Below, piece after piece: positions 51,292 to 61,236 of a stretch of 64,000 nucleotides of DNA. The DNA is from CALNZV01 sp942491115 (lineage in GTDB: Bacteria > Desulfobacterota > Desulfobacteria > Desulfobacterales > UBA5852). The DNA is taken from contig CALNZV010000020.1 in assembly GCA_942491115.1 (NCBI GenBank), positions 248,001 through 312,000 of the forward strand, given 5' to 3'. The position numbers and the translations under genes were made by a program. Each line of letters begins with the position of its first letter. Position 1 is the stretch's first letter. The notes beneath the pieces were generated by a model. The model searched no databases. It saw only the letters and a list, made by a program, of their open reading frames with translations, and was not told the origin of the DNA.

Positions 51292-53444
51292 TGCAGGACA
51301 CCACCGACTTGAAAGGCTATACCGCCGAGGTCAAAAAAGCCCTCGACAACCGATTCCTCCGCGAGGCCATGGACCGCTTCGCGGTTGCCTACCGGGACAG
51401 CAGGGCCAACGCATTCGCCGGCATGGACATCGACCGTCTGGTCGACGATGTAGCCGCTGCCAAGGATGCCGCCGTTTCCCGGATGGACGCGCTTTTTGCC
51501 GCCTTCAAGGACAGGGCCGAGGGCATCGGCATCCATGTCCACTTGGCCCGGACCGGCCAGGAGGCCAACGACATCATCACCCAAATCGCCCGGGACAACC
51601 AGGTTCGTGCCATTGTCAAATCAAAGTCGATGACGGCTGAAGAAACCCTATTGAACCATCACCTGGAAGCTGCCGGCTTGGAAGTGACCGAAACCGATCT
51701 GGGAGAATGGATCGTTCAACTTCGGGGAGAAGGCCCCTCCCATATGGTCATGCCGGCCATTCACCTCTCCCGCTATCAGGTGGCGGACCTGTTCACGGAG
51801 GTGACGGGCAAGGCCCAGGATAGCGAAATCGAGCGGTTGGTCAAGGTCGCCCGGCGGGAGCTTCGCCGCAAATACGTCGAGGCGGACATGGGAATCTCGG
51901 GGGCCAACTTCGCCATCGCAGACACCGCCACCATCGGACTGACCACCAACGAGGGCAACGCCAGGCTGGTCACAACCCTTCCCCGGGTTCACGTGGCCCT
52001 GGTGGGGTTGGAGAAACTGGTCCCCACCCTCTCCGATGCCCTCAAGATCCTCAAGGTGCTGCCTCGAAATGCCACCGGCCAGGCCATTACCTCCTACACC
52101 ACTTGGATCACCGGCCCCAATGCCTGCGAGAGCGCGCCGGAAAACAAAAAGGTGATGCACATCGTTTTTCTGGACAACGGTCGGCGGGAACTGGCCAAAG
52201 ATCCGGTTTTCTCCCAAGTCCTTCGATGTGTCCGATGCGGCGCATGCGCGAATGTCTGCCCGGTGTACCGCATGGTCGGAGGCCACCAGTACGGCCATAT
52301 TTACATCGGGGCCATCGGACTGATCCTCACCTACTTCTTTCACGGCCGGGACAAGGCGCGCAATCTGGTCCAGAACTGCATCAACTGCGAAGCGTGCAAA
52401 GCGGTCTGTGCGGCGGGCATCGACCTGCCCCGTCTGATCAAGGATATCCACACCCGTATTCAGGATGAAGAAGGCCATCCCATCAAAAGCCTCATGCTGG
52501 CCAAAGTGCTGAAGAGCCGAAAACTTTTCCACAGTCTGCTCAGAGGGGCACAGGTGGCCCAGAAACCCGCCACCGGGGGTACGCCCTACCTGCGGCACCT
52601 GCCCATGGCATTTGCCAAAGAGCACAATTTCAGACGGTTGCCGGCGATCGCCGACAAACCCTTCAGGGACATCTGGCCCTCCATCAGGCGACGGGTCGAG
52701 ACCCCACGATTGCGGGTGGCGCTGTTCTCCGGTTGTGTCCAGGATTTCGTCTACCCCGAACAGCTGAAGGAGGCGGTAGGGCTTTTAGCGGACCAGGACG
52801 TCGCCGTCACCTTTCCCATGAATCAGTCCTGCTGCGGGCTGCCGGTGCAGATGATGGGTGAAACACAGGCCGCCAAATCCGTTGCCGGGCAGAACATCGC
52901 CGCCTTCGATGTGGATTCCATAGACCATATCGTCACCCTCTGTGCCTCATGCGCCTCCCATCTGAAGCATGGCTATTCCCGCCTTCTGGCCGGATCGAAT
53001 GCCCTAAAGAAACCGGCGGAGCGGTTCGCCGAGAAGGTCGTCTCCTTCAGCACCCTGCTAAATGATGTGCTTGATATCTCCCCGGAGGCATTCCAGGGAT
53101 CCGGAGCCAAGGTGACCTATCATGCCCCCTGCCATCTTTGCCGGGGGATGGGGGTCCGCCATGCCCCCCAGGCGTTGATTCAAAAAGCGGGGTACGATTT
53201 CGTTCCCGCAGCCGAAGAGGAGACCTGCTGCGGATTCGGCGGCACCTATTCCAGCAAATTTCCCTCCATATCCGAACAGATTCTGAAACGGAAGCTCGAT
53301 GACGTCGCTTCGACCGGCGCCGAGTTGTTGGTCACGGAATGCCCCGGGTGCGTGATGCAACTGCGAGGGGGAGCCCTCCAGCGGGGGGATCGCATCGAAG
53401 TGGTCCACCTGGTCGAGGCCATGGCCAGACGCCGTCGGTCATGA
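51291..53444 (+). CDS. lutB: Fused LutB-LutA-like lactate dehydrogenase Fe-S protein
   Basis: 717-residue protein combining an N-terminal LUD domain (about 60-290; IVKSKSMTAEETLLNHHLE, MGISGANFAIADTATIGLTT), two [4Fe-4S] motifs (CVRCGACANVCP near 310 and CINCEACKAVC near 364) and a C-terminal LutA-like part with two CCG motifs (CCGLPVQMMGE, CCGFGGTYSSKF). Thus the LutA and LutB functions are in one chain. Together with the preceding LutC-like protein it should oxidise L-lactate and feed electrons to the membrane. The start overlaps the previous stop. Confidence 0.92.
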   Translation: MQDTTDLKGYTAEVKKALDNRFLREAMDRFAVAYRDSRANAFAGMDIDRLVDDVAAAKDAAVSRMDALFAAFKDRAEGIGIHVHLARTGQEANDIITQIARDNQVRAIVKSKSMTAEETLLNHHLEAAGLEVTETDLGEWIVQLRGEGPSHMVMPAIHLSRYQVADLFTEVTGKAQDSEIERLVKVARRELRRKYVEADMGISGANFAIADTATIGLTTNEGNARLVTTLPRVHVALVGLEKLVPTLSDALKILKVLPRNATGQAITSYTTWITGPNACESAPENKKVMHIVFLDNGRRELAKDPVFSQVLRCVRCGACANVCPVYRMVGGHQYGHIYIGAIGLILTYFFHGRDKARNLVQNCINCEACKAVCAAGIDLPRLIKDIHTRIQDEEGHPIKSLMLAKVLKSRKLFHSLLRGAQVAQKPATGGTPYLRHLPMAFAKEHNFRRLPAIADKPFRDIWPSIRRRVETPRLRVALFSGCVQDFVYPEQLKEAVGLLADQDVAVTFPMNQSCCGLPVQMMGETQAAKSVAGQNIAAFDVDSIDHIVTLCASCASHLKHGYSRLLAGSNALKKPAERFAEKVVSFSTLLNDVLDISPEAFQGSGAKVTYHAPCHLCRGMGVRHAPQALIQKAGYDFVPAAEEETCCGFGGTYSSKFPSISEQILKRKLDDVASTGAELLVTECPGCVMQLRGGALQRGDRIEVVHLVEAMARRRRS

Positions 53445-53498
53445 CCCTCCAGGGAATGCCGGCCGTCTTCATCATCCATTCCATAGGGAAAAGACCAT

Positions 53499-53993
53499 AT
53501 GATACCCACTATCAAACGCATTCTTCATGCCACGGATCTGTCTGAACACTCAAAGCATGCGTTCGGGTTTGCCGCGGCTCTGGCCAGCAAATTCGATGCC
53601 AACATCACCCTCTTTCACGTGATCGAAGACTTTTCTCCCAACGCCTCCTCAATGATTGCCGATTTCATCGGCGAACAAGGACTGGAAGATATCAAAATCC
53701 GACGTACCGGAGAATTTATCGACACCATGAAATCCCGCATGGCCGATTTTTGTCGTCAAATATCCGCCGACTCGCCTGAATGCGATCTGCTGGTGGACGA
53801 AACCGAAGCCGGCAGCGGACACCCTGCCGAGGAGATCCTTCGAATGGCGGATTCAGGGCGTTTCGATGTGATCGTCATAGGGACCCACGGTATCGGAGGG
53901 CTGGCCGGCGCCCTGATGGGAAGCACGGCGCGGCGGGTGGTTCGCCGCTCGGAGGTGCCTGTCCTGACAGTGAGGCTGCCGGGGAACCGATAG
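53499..53993 (+). CDS. Universal stress protein
   Basis: 164-residue UspA-fold protein. The start KRILHATDLSEHSKHAFGFA and the ATP-binding pattern IGTHGIGGLAGALMGSTARR near 128-148 are clear, so it probably binds ATP. Its place between the lactate dehydrogenase and transporter/PFOR genes is like that in other sulfate reducers, where Usp genes sit in energy-metabolism clusters. GGGAAAAG precedes the ATG. Its specific role is unknown. Confidence 0.93.
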   Translation: MIPTIKRILHATDLSEHSKHAFGFAAALASKFDANITLFHVIEDFSPNASSMIADFIGEQGLEDIKIRRTGEFIDTMKSRMADFCRQISADSPECDLLVDETEAGSGHPAEEILRMADSGRFDVIVIGTHGIGGLAGALMGSTARRVVRRSEVPVLTVRLPGNR

Positions 53994-54495
53994 CCGGCAG
54001 AGGATCGGTCTTATCACCCCATCATCAGGGGCTACCGATGGCGTGAAGCGCAGCCTGGATTCGACGGGGTAGTATCCCCCTATTGGGCTCAACAGATAAA
54101 TGGCAGGCATCTGAGGCGGATCCTGGCCGCTGTTTCCAACAGGCGCCGTCACGTATAACGGATATGTTGGCATTTGCCGCTGGTTTTTGGGAAGCCTCCA
54201 CATGATAACGGCCCCAATGGGTAGTGTCTTCACCGCCGTCAACGCCTTGGGCCCCTGCACACCTCCCACCGAAAAGAACACCGTTCGAGGCAACGTTGTG
54301 ACCCTGGCTGCCGAAGACGCATCGGAGGTGCCGGTGGATAGCCCCCCATTGCCACCGAACGCTCAGATGACGATCCAACACTTAGAGGACGACCTCCCTA
54401 TGGCACCCAGAGCGCCAGGAGGCTCAGGGTCACCGATCCGGTCTTTTGGGCCCACGATGAAACGGAAACCCCCATCGCCGGAGAGAGCTGACCCC
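53994..54495. other. Intergenic region, no gene seen
   Basis: About 500 bases. Open frames cross it on both strands, including an in-frame extension of the downstream transporter gene from 54187, but composition, lack of ribosome sites and missing membrane character argue against coding. It presumably holds the promoter of the MFS gene. Confidence 0.6.
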
Positions 54496-55656
54496 ATGAA
54501 GCGCTATCTGATTCTTCTCAGCGCCCTTTTGATGCAGATGTGCCTCGGCGCAATCTACTCCTGGTCGGTCTATGTCCACCCGATAAAATCCCTGACCGGT
54601 ATGTTGCAGAGCACGGTCCAGCTGCCCTTTTCCCTTTTCTATTTTGCCTTTCCGGCCACCATGATGGTCACCGGGGGCCTCCTGCACCGGCTGGGCCCTC
54701 GGGTGTGTGCCGTCATCGGTGGAATTCTGTTTGGGGGAGGATGGCTCCTGGCCAGCCTTGGGCGCTATCATTTCCTCTTCACCCTTCTGGGCATTGGTCT
54801 TGTCGCCGGGGTGGGGGTGGGATTTGCCTACATCGTTCCCATTGCAACCTGCATCCGCTGGTTTCCGGATCACAAAGGCCTTGTCACCGGCGTTGCCGTC
54901 TCTGGATTCGGAGGAGGCGCCGCCCTGGTCAGCCAGATTGGGGGGTGGCTGATGAGCAGACCGGGCGCTTCTCCTTTTGACACATTTGCCATCTTCGGGT
55001 GTGCCTTTGTCGCATTGGTGGTCGCCGGCGGGCTGACCATGGAGAATCCCCCCGACACCGGCACCCGCCCGCCGGTTGGAAGCAACCGGAACGTTCTGGT
55101 GGATCGCCGCTTCTGGGTGCTCTATGTCGCCATGTTTACCGGATTGGCCGCCGGATTTGCCGTCAACGCCAACCTTAAGGAGCTATTCAGAAGCGCCAGC
55201 CTGGAGTCCGGTATCATGGCCGTGTCCCTGTTTGCTATCGCCAATGCCGCAGGCCGGATTACCTGGGGCTGGCTCTTCGACCGGATGCGTTCGGCAACTG
55301 CCGTCCGAGCCAATCTTCTTTTCCAGGGAACCGTCCTGGCAGGCTCTCCTCTGGTGCTCACCTCCTCCATGGGGCTTCAGACCTTCGCCGTGCTAACGGG
55401 GTTCAACTATGGGGGCGTTCTGGTCATCTATGCATCCACAGCGGCCAGAAACTGGGGAGCTGAACGGGTGGGGCAACTCTACGGCTGGCTGTTCTCCTCC
55501 AATATCCCCGCCGCCATCTCTCCCATTCTGGCAGGGGTCGCCTATGACACTCTCGGCAGTTTTACACTGCCTTTGGGGATCATTGGGGCCATGTTAATCC
55601 TGACAGGCCTCTTCGCGGTCGACCGGTCATCGGTTCTGGAGACTCAGCCGTCGTGA
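54496..55656 (+). CDS. MFS transporter, oxalate/formate antiporter (OFA) type
   Basis: 386-residue membrane protein with 12 helices. Family patterns are LGAIYSWSVYVHPIKSL at the start, GFAYIVPIATCIRWFPDHKG in the first half and NAAGRITWGWLFDRM in the second. OFA members move oxalate, formate, pyruvate or other monocarboxylates. Between lactate dehydrogenase and PFOR genes, a role in monocarboxylate uptake or exchange is likely but unproven. GGAGAGAG precedes the ATG; an upstream in-frame extension of 103 codons is rejected. Confidence 0.9.
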   Translation: MKRYLILLSALLMQMCLGAIYSWSVYVHPIKSLTGMLQSTVQLPFSLFYFAFPATMMVTGGLLHRLGPRVCAVIGGILFGGGWLLASLGRYHFLFTLLGIGLVAGVGVGFAYIVPIATCIRWFPDHKGLVTGVAVSGFGGGAALVSQIGGWLMSRPGASPFDTFAIFGCAFVALVVAGGLTMENPPDTGTRPPVGSNRNVLVDRRFWVLYVAMFTGLAAGFAVNANLKELFRSASLESGIMAVSLFAIANAAGRITWGWLFDRMRSATAVRANLLFQGTVLAGSPLVLTSSMGLQTFAVLTGFNYGGVLVIYASTAARNWGAERVGQLYGWLFSSNIPAAISPILAGVAYDTLGSFTLPLGIIGAMLILTGLFAVDRSSVLETQPS

Positions 55657-55817
55657 GTCGGCAGTGTCGGGGCCTGGGGAGCATCCGGCCTTTTAGCTTT
55701 ACAACAAATAGGCATTGTAGTAATTGATAACATTTCTTCTCCCTGAGGACTCAGAAAAAATCGCTATCCACACCCATGGATGCGATGGTCTTAAAAAACC
55801 ATAAAAGGAGTAGTCGA

Positions 55818-58800
55818 ATGGCCAAAAAAATGAAAACCATTGATGGCAACACTGCTGCGGCGCATGTGGCATACGCAATGAGCGATGTCGCCGCAATCTA
55901 TCCCATCACCCCCTCCTCCCCCATCGGTGAAATCGCCGATGAGTGGGCCGCCCAGGAACGAAAAAACATTTTTGATCTGGACATGACGGTCCGCCAGATG
56001 CAATCCGAAGCGGGTGCTGCGGGCGCCGTTCACGGTGCCCTGGCCGCCGGTGCCCTCACCACCACCTTCACGGCTTCCCAAGGCCTCCTGCTGATGGTGC
56101 CAAACATGTACAAGATCGCCGGGGAATTGCTGCCGGGGGTATTTCATGTCACGGCAAGGGCGATCGCGGCCCATGCCCTGTCTATTTTCGGTGACCATCA
56201 GGATGTCATGGCCGTTCGCCAGACCGGGTTTGCTATGCTGGCCTCCGCGTCGGTCCAGGAGGCCCAGGACCTGGGACTGGTCGCCCATCTTGCCGCCATC
56301 GAATCGAGCGTTCCTTTCCTCCATTTTTTCGACGGGTTCCGCACCAGCCATGAAATTCAGAAAATCGAGATGATCGATTACGAAGACATGAAGGGTCTCG
56401 TCAACATGGACGCCGTGGCGGCGTTCAGGGCACGGGGCGCCAACCCTGAACGCCCGGAGCTCAGGGGGACTGCTCAAAACCCGGATATCTACTTCCAGGG
56501 ACGAGAGCGGGCCAATCCATACTATGAAAAAACCGCGGCAATTGTCCTGGACTACATGGAGAAAGTCACCAAGCTGACCGGCCGCGCTTACAAGCCCTTC
56601 GACTATGTGGGGCACCCCGGGGCCGAGAACGTGATCGTCTCCATGGGTTCTTCTTGCGAAACCATCGAGGAAGTTGTCAATGTTCTCGTGGGCCAAGGAG
56701 AGAAAATCGGTCTCGTGAAGGTCCGTCTCTACCGTCCCTTTGCTCCAGAGTATTTTTTCGACATCCTGCCCGAAAGCGTGAAAACATTGACGGTCCTCGA
56801 CCGCACCAAGGAACCCGGCGCCCTGGGCGATCCCCTCTATCTGGACATCTGCACGGCCTTCATGGAAAAGGCGCAGACCCCCAAGATACTCGCCGGCCGC
56901 TACGGTCTGGGCTCCAAAGAGTTCAACCCGGCCATGGTCAAAGCCGTTGTCGACAACATGGCAGCCGATGCACCGAGAAATCACTTCACCGTTGGCATCA
57001 CCGACGATGTCAGCAACACCTCTCTCGAGGTGGCGGAGAAGTTCGATGCCGCCCCGGAAGGCACCGTCGCCTGCAAGTTCTGGGGACTTGGCGCCGATGG
57101 AACCGTCGGGGCCAACAAGAGCGCCATCAAAATCATCGGCGACAACACCGACATGTATGCTCAGGCCTACTTCGCCTACGACTCGAAGAAATCAGGCGGG
57201 ATCACCATCTCCCACTTGCGCTTCGGGAAAAAACCGATTCAGTCCACCTATCTCATCGATGCGGCCGACTACGTCGCCTGCCACAAATCCAGCTATGTCC
57301 ACCTCTACGACGTGCTGGAGGGCATCAAGGACGGCGGCACCTTCGTGCTGAACTCTCCCTGGACAATCGAAGACATGGCCAACCAACTGCCGGCGGCCAT
57401 GTGCCAGACCATCGCCAGAAAAAAGCTCAAATTCTACACCATCGATGCCGTCAAGATTGCTGGCGAGGTAGGTCTCGGCGGTCGGATCAACATGATCATG
57501 CAGACGGCCTTCTTCAAACTGGCCAACGTGATCCCCGTGGATGAAGCCATCAAATACCTGAAGGACCAGATCCACAAGCTGTTCTCCAAAAAGAGCGACA
57601 AAATCGTTCAGATGAACTGGGATGCCGTCGACCGCACCCTGGACAATCTCATCGAGGTCACCTATCCGGATTCATGGGCCGACGCGACCGGTGCCGGCTC
57701 CCAGGCCGAAGCGGATCTTCCCGAGTTTGTTCGGGATGTGATGAACCCCATCCTCGCCCAGCAGGGGGACAAGCTGCCGGTCAGCGCCTTCACGCCCGAC
57801 GGCATTTTCCCGGTGGCCACCACCCAGTACGAAAAGCGCGGCGTGGCCATCGTGATACCCGAGTGGGTCATGGACAACTGTATCCAGTGCAATCAGTGCG
57901 CCATGGTCTGCCCCCACGCGGCAATCCGGCCGGTTCTCCTGACCGAGGACGAGGCCGCAAAGGCCCCGACCGGTTTCGAAGCCAAAAAGGCAGTCGGCAA
58001 AGAGCTCAAAGAATACCAGTTCCGTATCCAGGTGTTCAGCCAGGACTGCATGGGCTGCGGCAACTGTGCGGATATCTGCCCGGCCAAAAAGCCAGCCCTC
58101 GTCATGAAGCCCCTGGAAACCCAGATGGAGGCGCAAGTCCCCAACCAACGGTACGCGTCCTCGCTGCCGGTCCGTGACGACCTCGTCAAACGCAACACCG
58201 TCAAGGGAAGCCAGTTCGTCCAGCCCCTTCTCGAGTTCTCGGGTGCCTGCTCCGGATGCGGAGAGACGCCCTATGCCAAACTGATCACCCAGCTGTTCGG
58301 TGAGCGGATGGTCATCGGCAACGCCACCGGCTGCTCCTCCATCTGGGGCGGCTCGGCACCCAGTGTCCCCTACACCATCAACAAAGACGGCCACGGCCCC
58401 ACCTGGGGCAACTCCCTGTTCGAGGATCCGGCCGAATTCACCTACGGGATGCTGTTAGGGACCCTCCATCGGCGACGTCACCTGGCGGGACTCGCCCAGA
58501 AGGCCATCGCCGGCAGCGCCCCTCAGGAGATCAAGGACGCCCTTAAAAGCTGGCTGGACAACATGAAGGACGCCGAGGGGTCCCGGAAATACGGCGATCT
58601 GCTCAAAGCCCTGCTTCCGGCCCACAAGGATGACCCGGTTCTGGGGGAAATCCTCTCCATGGCTTCCCTCTTTACCAAGAAGTCATACTGGGTCTTCTTA
58701 GGTGACGGGGCCGCCTACGACATCGCTTACGGCGGTGTGGATCACATCCTGGCATCCGGAGAAGACATTAATGTGATGGTCTTCGACACCGAGGTCTATT

Positions 58801-59477
58801 CCAACACGGGCGGGCAGTCATCCAAGGCCACCCCGACGGGATCGGTGGCCAAATTCGCCGCCTCCGGCAAGAAGACCGCCAAAAAAGACATGGGTGGAAT
58901 GGCCATGACCTACGGGTACGTCTATGTCGCCAGCGTCGGAATGGGCGCCAACAAGCAGCAGCTCATGAAAGCCCTGGTGGAAGCCGAGGCCTATGATGGT
59001 CCTTCCCTTATCCTGTCCTATGCGCCGTGCATCAACCACGGAATCAAACGGGGGATGGGAAAGAGCCAGGAAGAAACCGCTCTGGCAGTCAAGAGCGGCT
59101 ACTGGCCCCTGTACCGGTTTAACCCCGACCTCAAGAAAGAAGGCAAGAATCCGTTGGTTCTGGAGTCCAAGGAGCCGGACGGAACCCTCAAGGAGTTCCT
59201 GGGAGGAGAGATTCGCTATGCCTCCCTGACCAAACTCTTCCCCGAAGAGGCCAATCGTCTGACCATCAACCTCGAAAAGGAGGTCATCGAGCGCTTCGGC
59301 ACCCTGAAGCGCATGGCCGAGATGGATTACACGCCGGCCGAGGTCTCCGGTAGCATTGTCGAAAAGGAAGCCTCCGGGGAGGCGGTCTGCACCCTGGCCG
59401 AGGATCCCGAGCATTCCCGGGCCGACGGCGGAGACAGCTGCGACGACAGTCGTGCCGGGGTAAAGCCCAAGGCATAA
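55818..59477 (+). CDS. por: Pyruvate:ferredoxin (flavodoxin) oxidoreductase
   Basis: 1219-residue single-chain PFOR that converts pyruvate and CoA to acetyl-CoA, CO2 and reduced ferredoxin. Domain order: pyrimidine-binding (YPITPSSPIGE near residue 30), domain II, gamma domain (about 420-600), EKR segment, two-[4Fe-4S] domain (CIQCNQCAMVCP near 690 and CMGCGNCADICP near 745), and the TPP-binding domain (CSGCGETPYAKL, GDGAAYDIAYGGVDHILASG, NTGGQSSKATPTG). AAAAGGAG precedes the chosen ATG. It completes the lactate-to-acetyl-CoA route and is followed by a terminator. Confidence 0.97.
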   Translation: MAKKMKTIDGNTAAAHVAYAMSDVAAIYPITPSSPIGEIADEWAAQERKNIFDLDMTVRQMQSEAGAAGAVHGALAAGALTTTFTASQGLLLMVPNMYKIAGELLPGVFHVTARAIAAHALSIFGDHQDVMAVRQTGFAMLASASVQEAQDLGLVAHLAAIESSVPFLHFFDGFRTSHEIQKIEMIDYEDMKGLVNMDAVAAFRARGANPERPELRGTAQNPDIYFQGRERANPYYEKTAAIVLDYMEKVTKLTGRAYKPFDYVGHPGAENVIVSMGSSCETIEEVVNVLVGQGEKIGLVKVRLYRPFAPEYFFDILPESVKTLTVLDRTKEPGALGDPLYLDICTAFMEKAQTPKILAGRYGLGSKEFNPAMVKAVVDNMAADAPRNHFTVGITDDVSNTSLEVAEKFDAAPEGTVACKFWGLGADGTVGANKSAIKIIGDNTDMYAQAYFAYDSKKSGGITISHLRFGKKPIQSTYLIDAADYVACHKSSYVHLYDVLEGIKDGGTFVLNSPWTIEDMANQLPAAMCQTIARKKLKFYTIDAVKIAGEVGLGGRINMIMQTAFFKLANVIPVDEAIKYLKDQIHKLFSKKSDKIVQMNWDAVDRTLDNLIEVTYPDSWADATGAGSQAEADLPEFVRDVMNPILAQQGDKLPVSAFTPDGIFPVATTQYEKRGVAIVIPEWVMDNCIQCNQCAMVCPHAAIRPVLLTEDEAAKAPTGFEAKKAVGKELKEYQFRIQVFSQDCMGCGNCADICPAKKPALVMKPLETQMEAQVPNQRYASSLPVRDDLVKRNTVKGSQFVQPLLEFSGACSGCGETPYAKLITQLFGERMVIGNATGCSSIWGGSAPSVPYTINKDGHGPTWGNSLFEDPAEFTYGMLLGTLHRRRHLAGLAQKAIAGSAPQEIKDALKSWLDNMKDAEGSRKYGDLLKALLPAHKDDPVLGEILSMASLFTKKSYWVFLGDGAAYDIAYGGVDHILASGEDINVMVFDTEVYSNTGGQSSKATPTGSVAKFAASGKKTAKKDMGGMAMTYGYVYVASVGMGANKQQLMKALVEAEAYDGPSLILSYAPCINHGIKRGMGKSQEETALAVKSGYWPLYRFNPDLKKEGKNPLVLESKEPDGTLKEFLGGEIRYASLTKLFPEEANRLTINLEKEVIERFGTLKRMAEMDYTPAEVSGSIVEKEASGEAVCTLAEDPEHSRADGGDSCDDSRAGVKPKA

Positions 59478-59524
59478 GGGTTCTCGACATACTGCCGATT
59501 CCACCGTCGGCATCACCTTGATCC

Positions 59525-59557
59525 AAAGGCCGGTCGGGCGTCAACCGACCGGCCTTT
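59525..59557 (+). terminator. Terminator after PFOR gene
   Basis: AAAGGCCGGTCGG (59525-59537) pairs perfectly with CCGACCGGCCTTT (59545-59557), a 13-base stem ending in a short T-run. Confidence 0.85.
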
Positions 59558-59588
59558 CCTGTTGGCTCACGAGGGGTGAACCTGATTC

Positions 59589-60311
59589 ATGGCGACAGCA
59601 TCAGACAACGATTCCCAACACCAGGACCGCTGTATGAGATGCGGGACCTGCTGCAGAGAGGGCGGTCCCACCCTCCACACGGTGGACCGCCACCTGGTTG
59701 ACGACGGCTTTATCCCCGCCCGGCATCTCGTCACCATCCGGGCGGGAGAGCGGGTGTGGGACAACATCCATCGCCGACTAGTCCTGTCCGATCTGGAAAT
59801 GATCAAGGTTAAAGGAAGCAGCGGCACCTGGACCTGCATCTGTTTCGATCCCGAGGCCTGCGGTTGCCGAATCTATAACCACCGCCCCTCCCAGTGCCTC
59901 GCCCAAAAATGCTGGGCACCGTCGGAACTGGAAGCTATAGCCGCCGACCGCCGACTCACTCGCAGGGATGTGTTGAGCGACGTTCAGGGGCTCTGGAAAC
60001 TCATCGATGACCACGAAAACCGATGCAGCTATCGACGGATCCCACCCATCTCCGAGGCACTTCACCGCACTCCCGGTGATGCTTCGATCACTGCCCCGCT
60101 CATGGAAATGGTCACCTACGACCAAGCCCTCCGGCGCGTCCTTGTGGAAAACGGCAAGGCCCATGAGGACATGCTCGACTTTCTTCTCGGACGCCCGATG
60201 ACCCGGACGCTAAACGGATTCGGCTTTGTGGTCGACACCACGGGGGACGGGACGGCCATCTCCTTTTCCCACAGGCGATATCTCGAGTTGACCGGCGGTC
60301 AGGACGGCTGA
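59589..60311 (+). CDS. YkgJ-family cysteine-cluster protein
   Basis: 240-residue protein. The Cys-cluster pattern CMRCGTCCREGGP near the start, then CICFDPEACGCRIYNHRPSQC (given in two parts: CICFDPEAC and CRIYNHRPSQC), matches the YkgJ zinc/iron-chelate family. A poorly conserved C-terminal half follows. Members are of unknown function and may bind a metal cluster. The gene is monocistronic after the PFOR terminator and convergent with the nitrilase gene. Confidence 0.85.
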   Translation: MATASDNDSQHQDRCMRCGTCCREGGPTLHTVDRHLVDDGFIPARHLVTIRAGERVWDNIHRRLVLSDLEMIKVKGSSGTWTCICFDPEACGCRIYNHRPSQCLAQKCWAPSELEAIAADRRLTRRDVLSDVQGLWKLIDDHENRCSYRRIPPISEALHRTPGDASITAPLMEMVTYDQALRRVLVENGKAHEDMLDFLLGRPMTRTLNGFGFVVDTTGDGTAISFSHRRYLELTGGQDG

Positions 60312-60384
60312 TCGGCTATCGACCGGCGGTTTGGATAGCGGCGGCGCGGGAGAGAACGGGATGGTTACCCGGTGACCCCATAAA

Positions 60385-61191
60385 TCAGAGGTAGATATCG
60401 GAGCGCCGGTTGGGGAGAAAATAAGCAATGGGATGCCGGCGCCATCGATCCAGGACATCTCTGTCGAAGGTCACCATCGCCAGTCCCTCTTCCGGATGGC
60501 ACCGGGCGTCAAGGCGCCTGCCGTCAGGACCATAGGCCACGGTCACCCCTGGGAAGGACTGCCCCTCTCCGTTAGATCCCACCGGATTGCACGCGGCGAC
60601 ATAGATACCGTTGTCAAAGGCCCGTGCTGGAAGATGGCGGTGCCAGGAATCGAGCTTTTCCTCCGGGGCGCCCCGGGGGGAGGCATGGGGAATCAGTAGG
60701 ACGTCGATGCCCTGGAGCGCCATTCGGGTCGTGAGTTCCGGGAAGTGGGCATCGTAGCAGAGTTGAATACCCAATCGAAATCCCTGCCACTCAAAGATCG
60801 TCACCGCACTGCCGGCGGATAGCAGGGAGCGCTCCATGGGAGCGATATGGATTTTTCGGTAGACGGACAGGGGGCGCCCCGGACGGATGGCCATCTGGGT
60901 CGCATAGATATGACCGTCCGCTGCCTTTTCGGCCGCTCCGGCAACCAGGGCGATGCCCTCCCGCTCGGCTACGGCTTCGAGGAAACGGGTGACGTCGCCG
61001 GGAATCGGCGCAGCGGATGCCTTGAGGGAGGCCGAGGCCGTGTAGCCGGTGATATTGAGTTCGGGAAAGCAGATGAGGTCGGCCCCACGACAACGCGCTT
61101 TATTAGCCCAGTAGGCCGTTCGTTCAAGATTCGCTTCGATGCGGCCGACCCTCGAGCTAACCGCAGCAAGGGCAATGGAGATCGATTTCAT
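60385..61191 (-). CDS. Carbon-nitrogen hydrolase (nitrilase superfamily)
   Basis: 268-residue amidase-like enzyme. The catalytic triad is visible: Glu in CFPELNITGY (about 43), Lys in YRKIHIAPME (about 113) and Cys in GIQLCYDAHFPE (about 147). It hydrolyses a C-N bond of an amide or carbamoyl compound; the substrate is not predictable. It lies upstream of nothing obvious and 45 bases after the AhbA/B-type gene on the same strand. Confidence 0.9.
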   Translation of the reverse strand: MKSISIALAAVSSRVGRIEANLERTAYWANKARCRGADLICFPELNITGYTASASLKASAAPIPGDVTRFLEAVAEREGIALVAGAAEKAADGHIYATQMAIRPGRPLSVYRKIHIAPMERSLLSAGSAVTIFEWQGFRLGIQLCYDAHFPELTTRMALQGIDVLLIPHASPRGAPEEKLDSWHRHLPARAFDNGIYVAACNPVGSNGEGQSFPGVTVAYGPDGRRLDARCHPEEGLAMVTFDRDVLDRWRRHPIAYFLPNRRSDIYL

Positions 61192-61236
61192 GGACGGGGA
61201 TTCCCAAGTGAGGAAAAACCCTCCGGGCCGTTGGGG

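Noticed and set aside
54187..54495. 103-codon N-terminal extension of the MFS transporter
   Set aside because: No membrane or signal character and no ribosome site; the ATG at 54496 has GGAGAGAG and begins directly at helix 1.
55791..56984. 397-codon minus-strand open frame
   Set aside because: Antisense to the PFOR gene, with no ribosome site or domain pattern.
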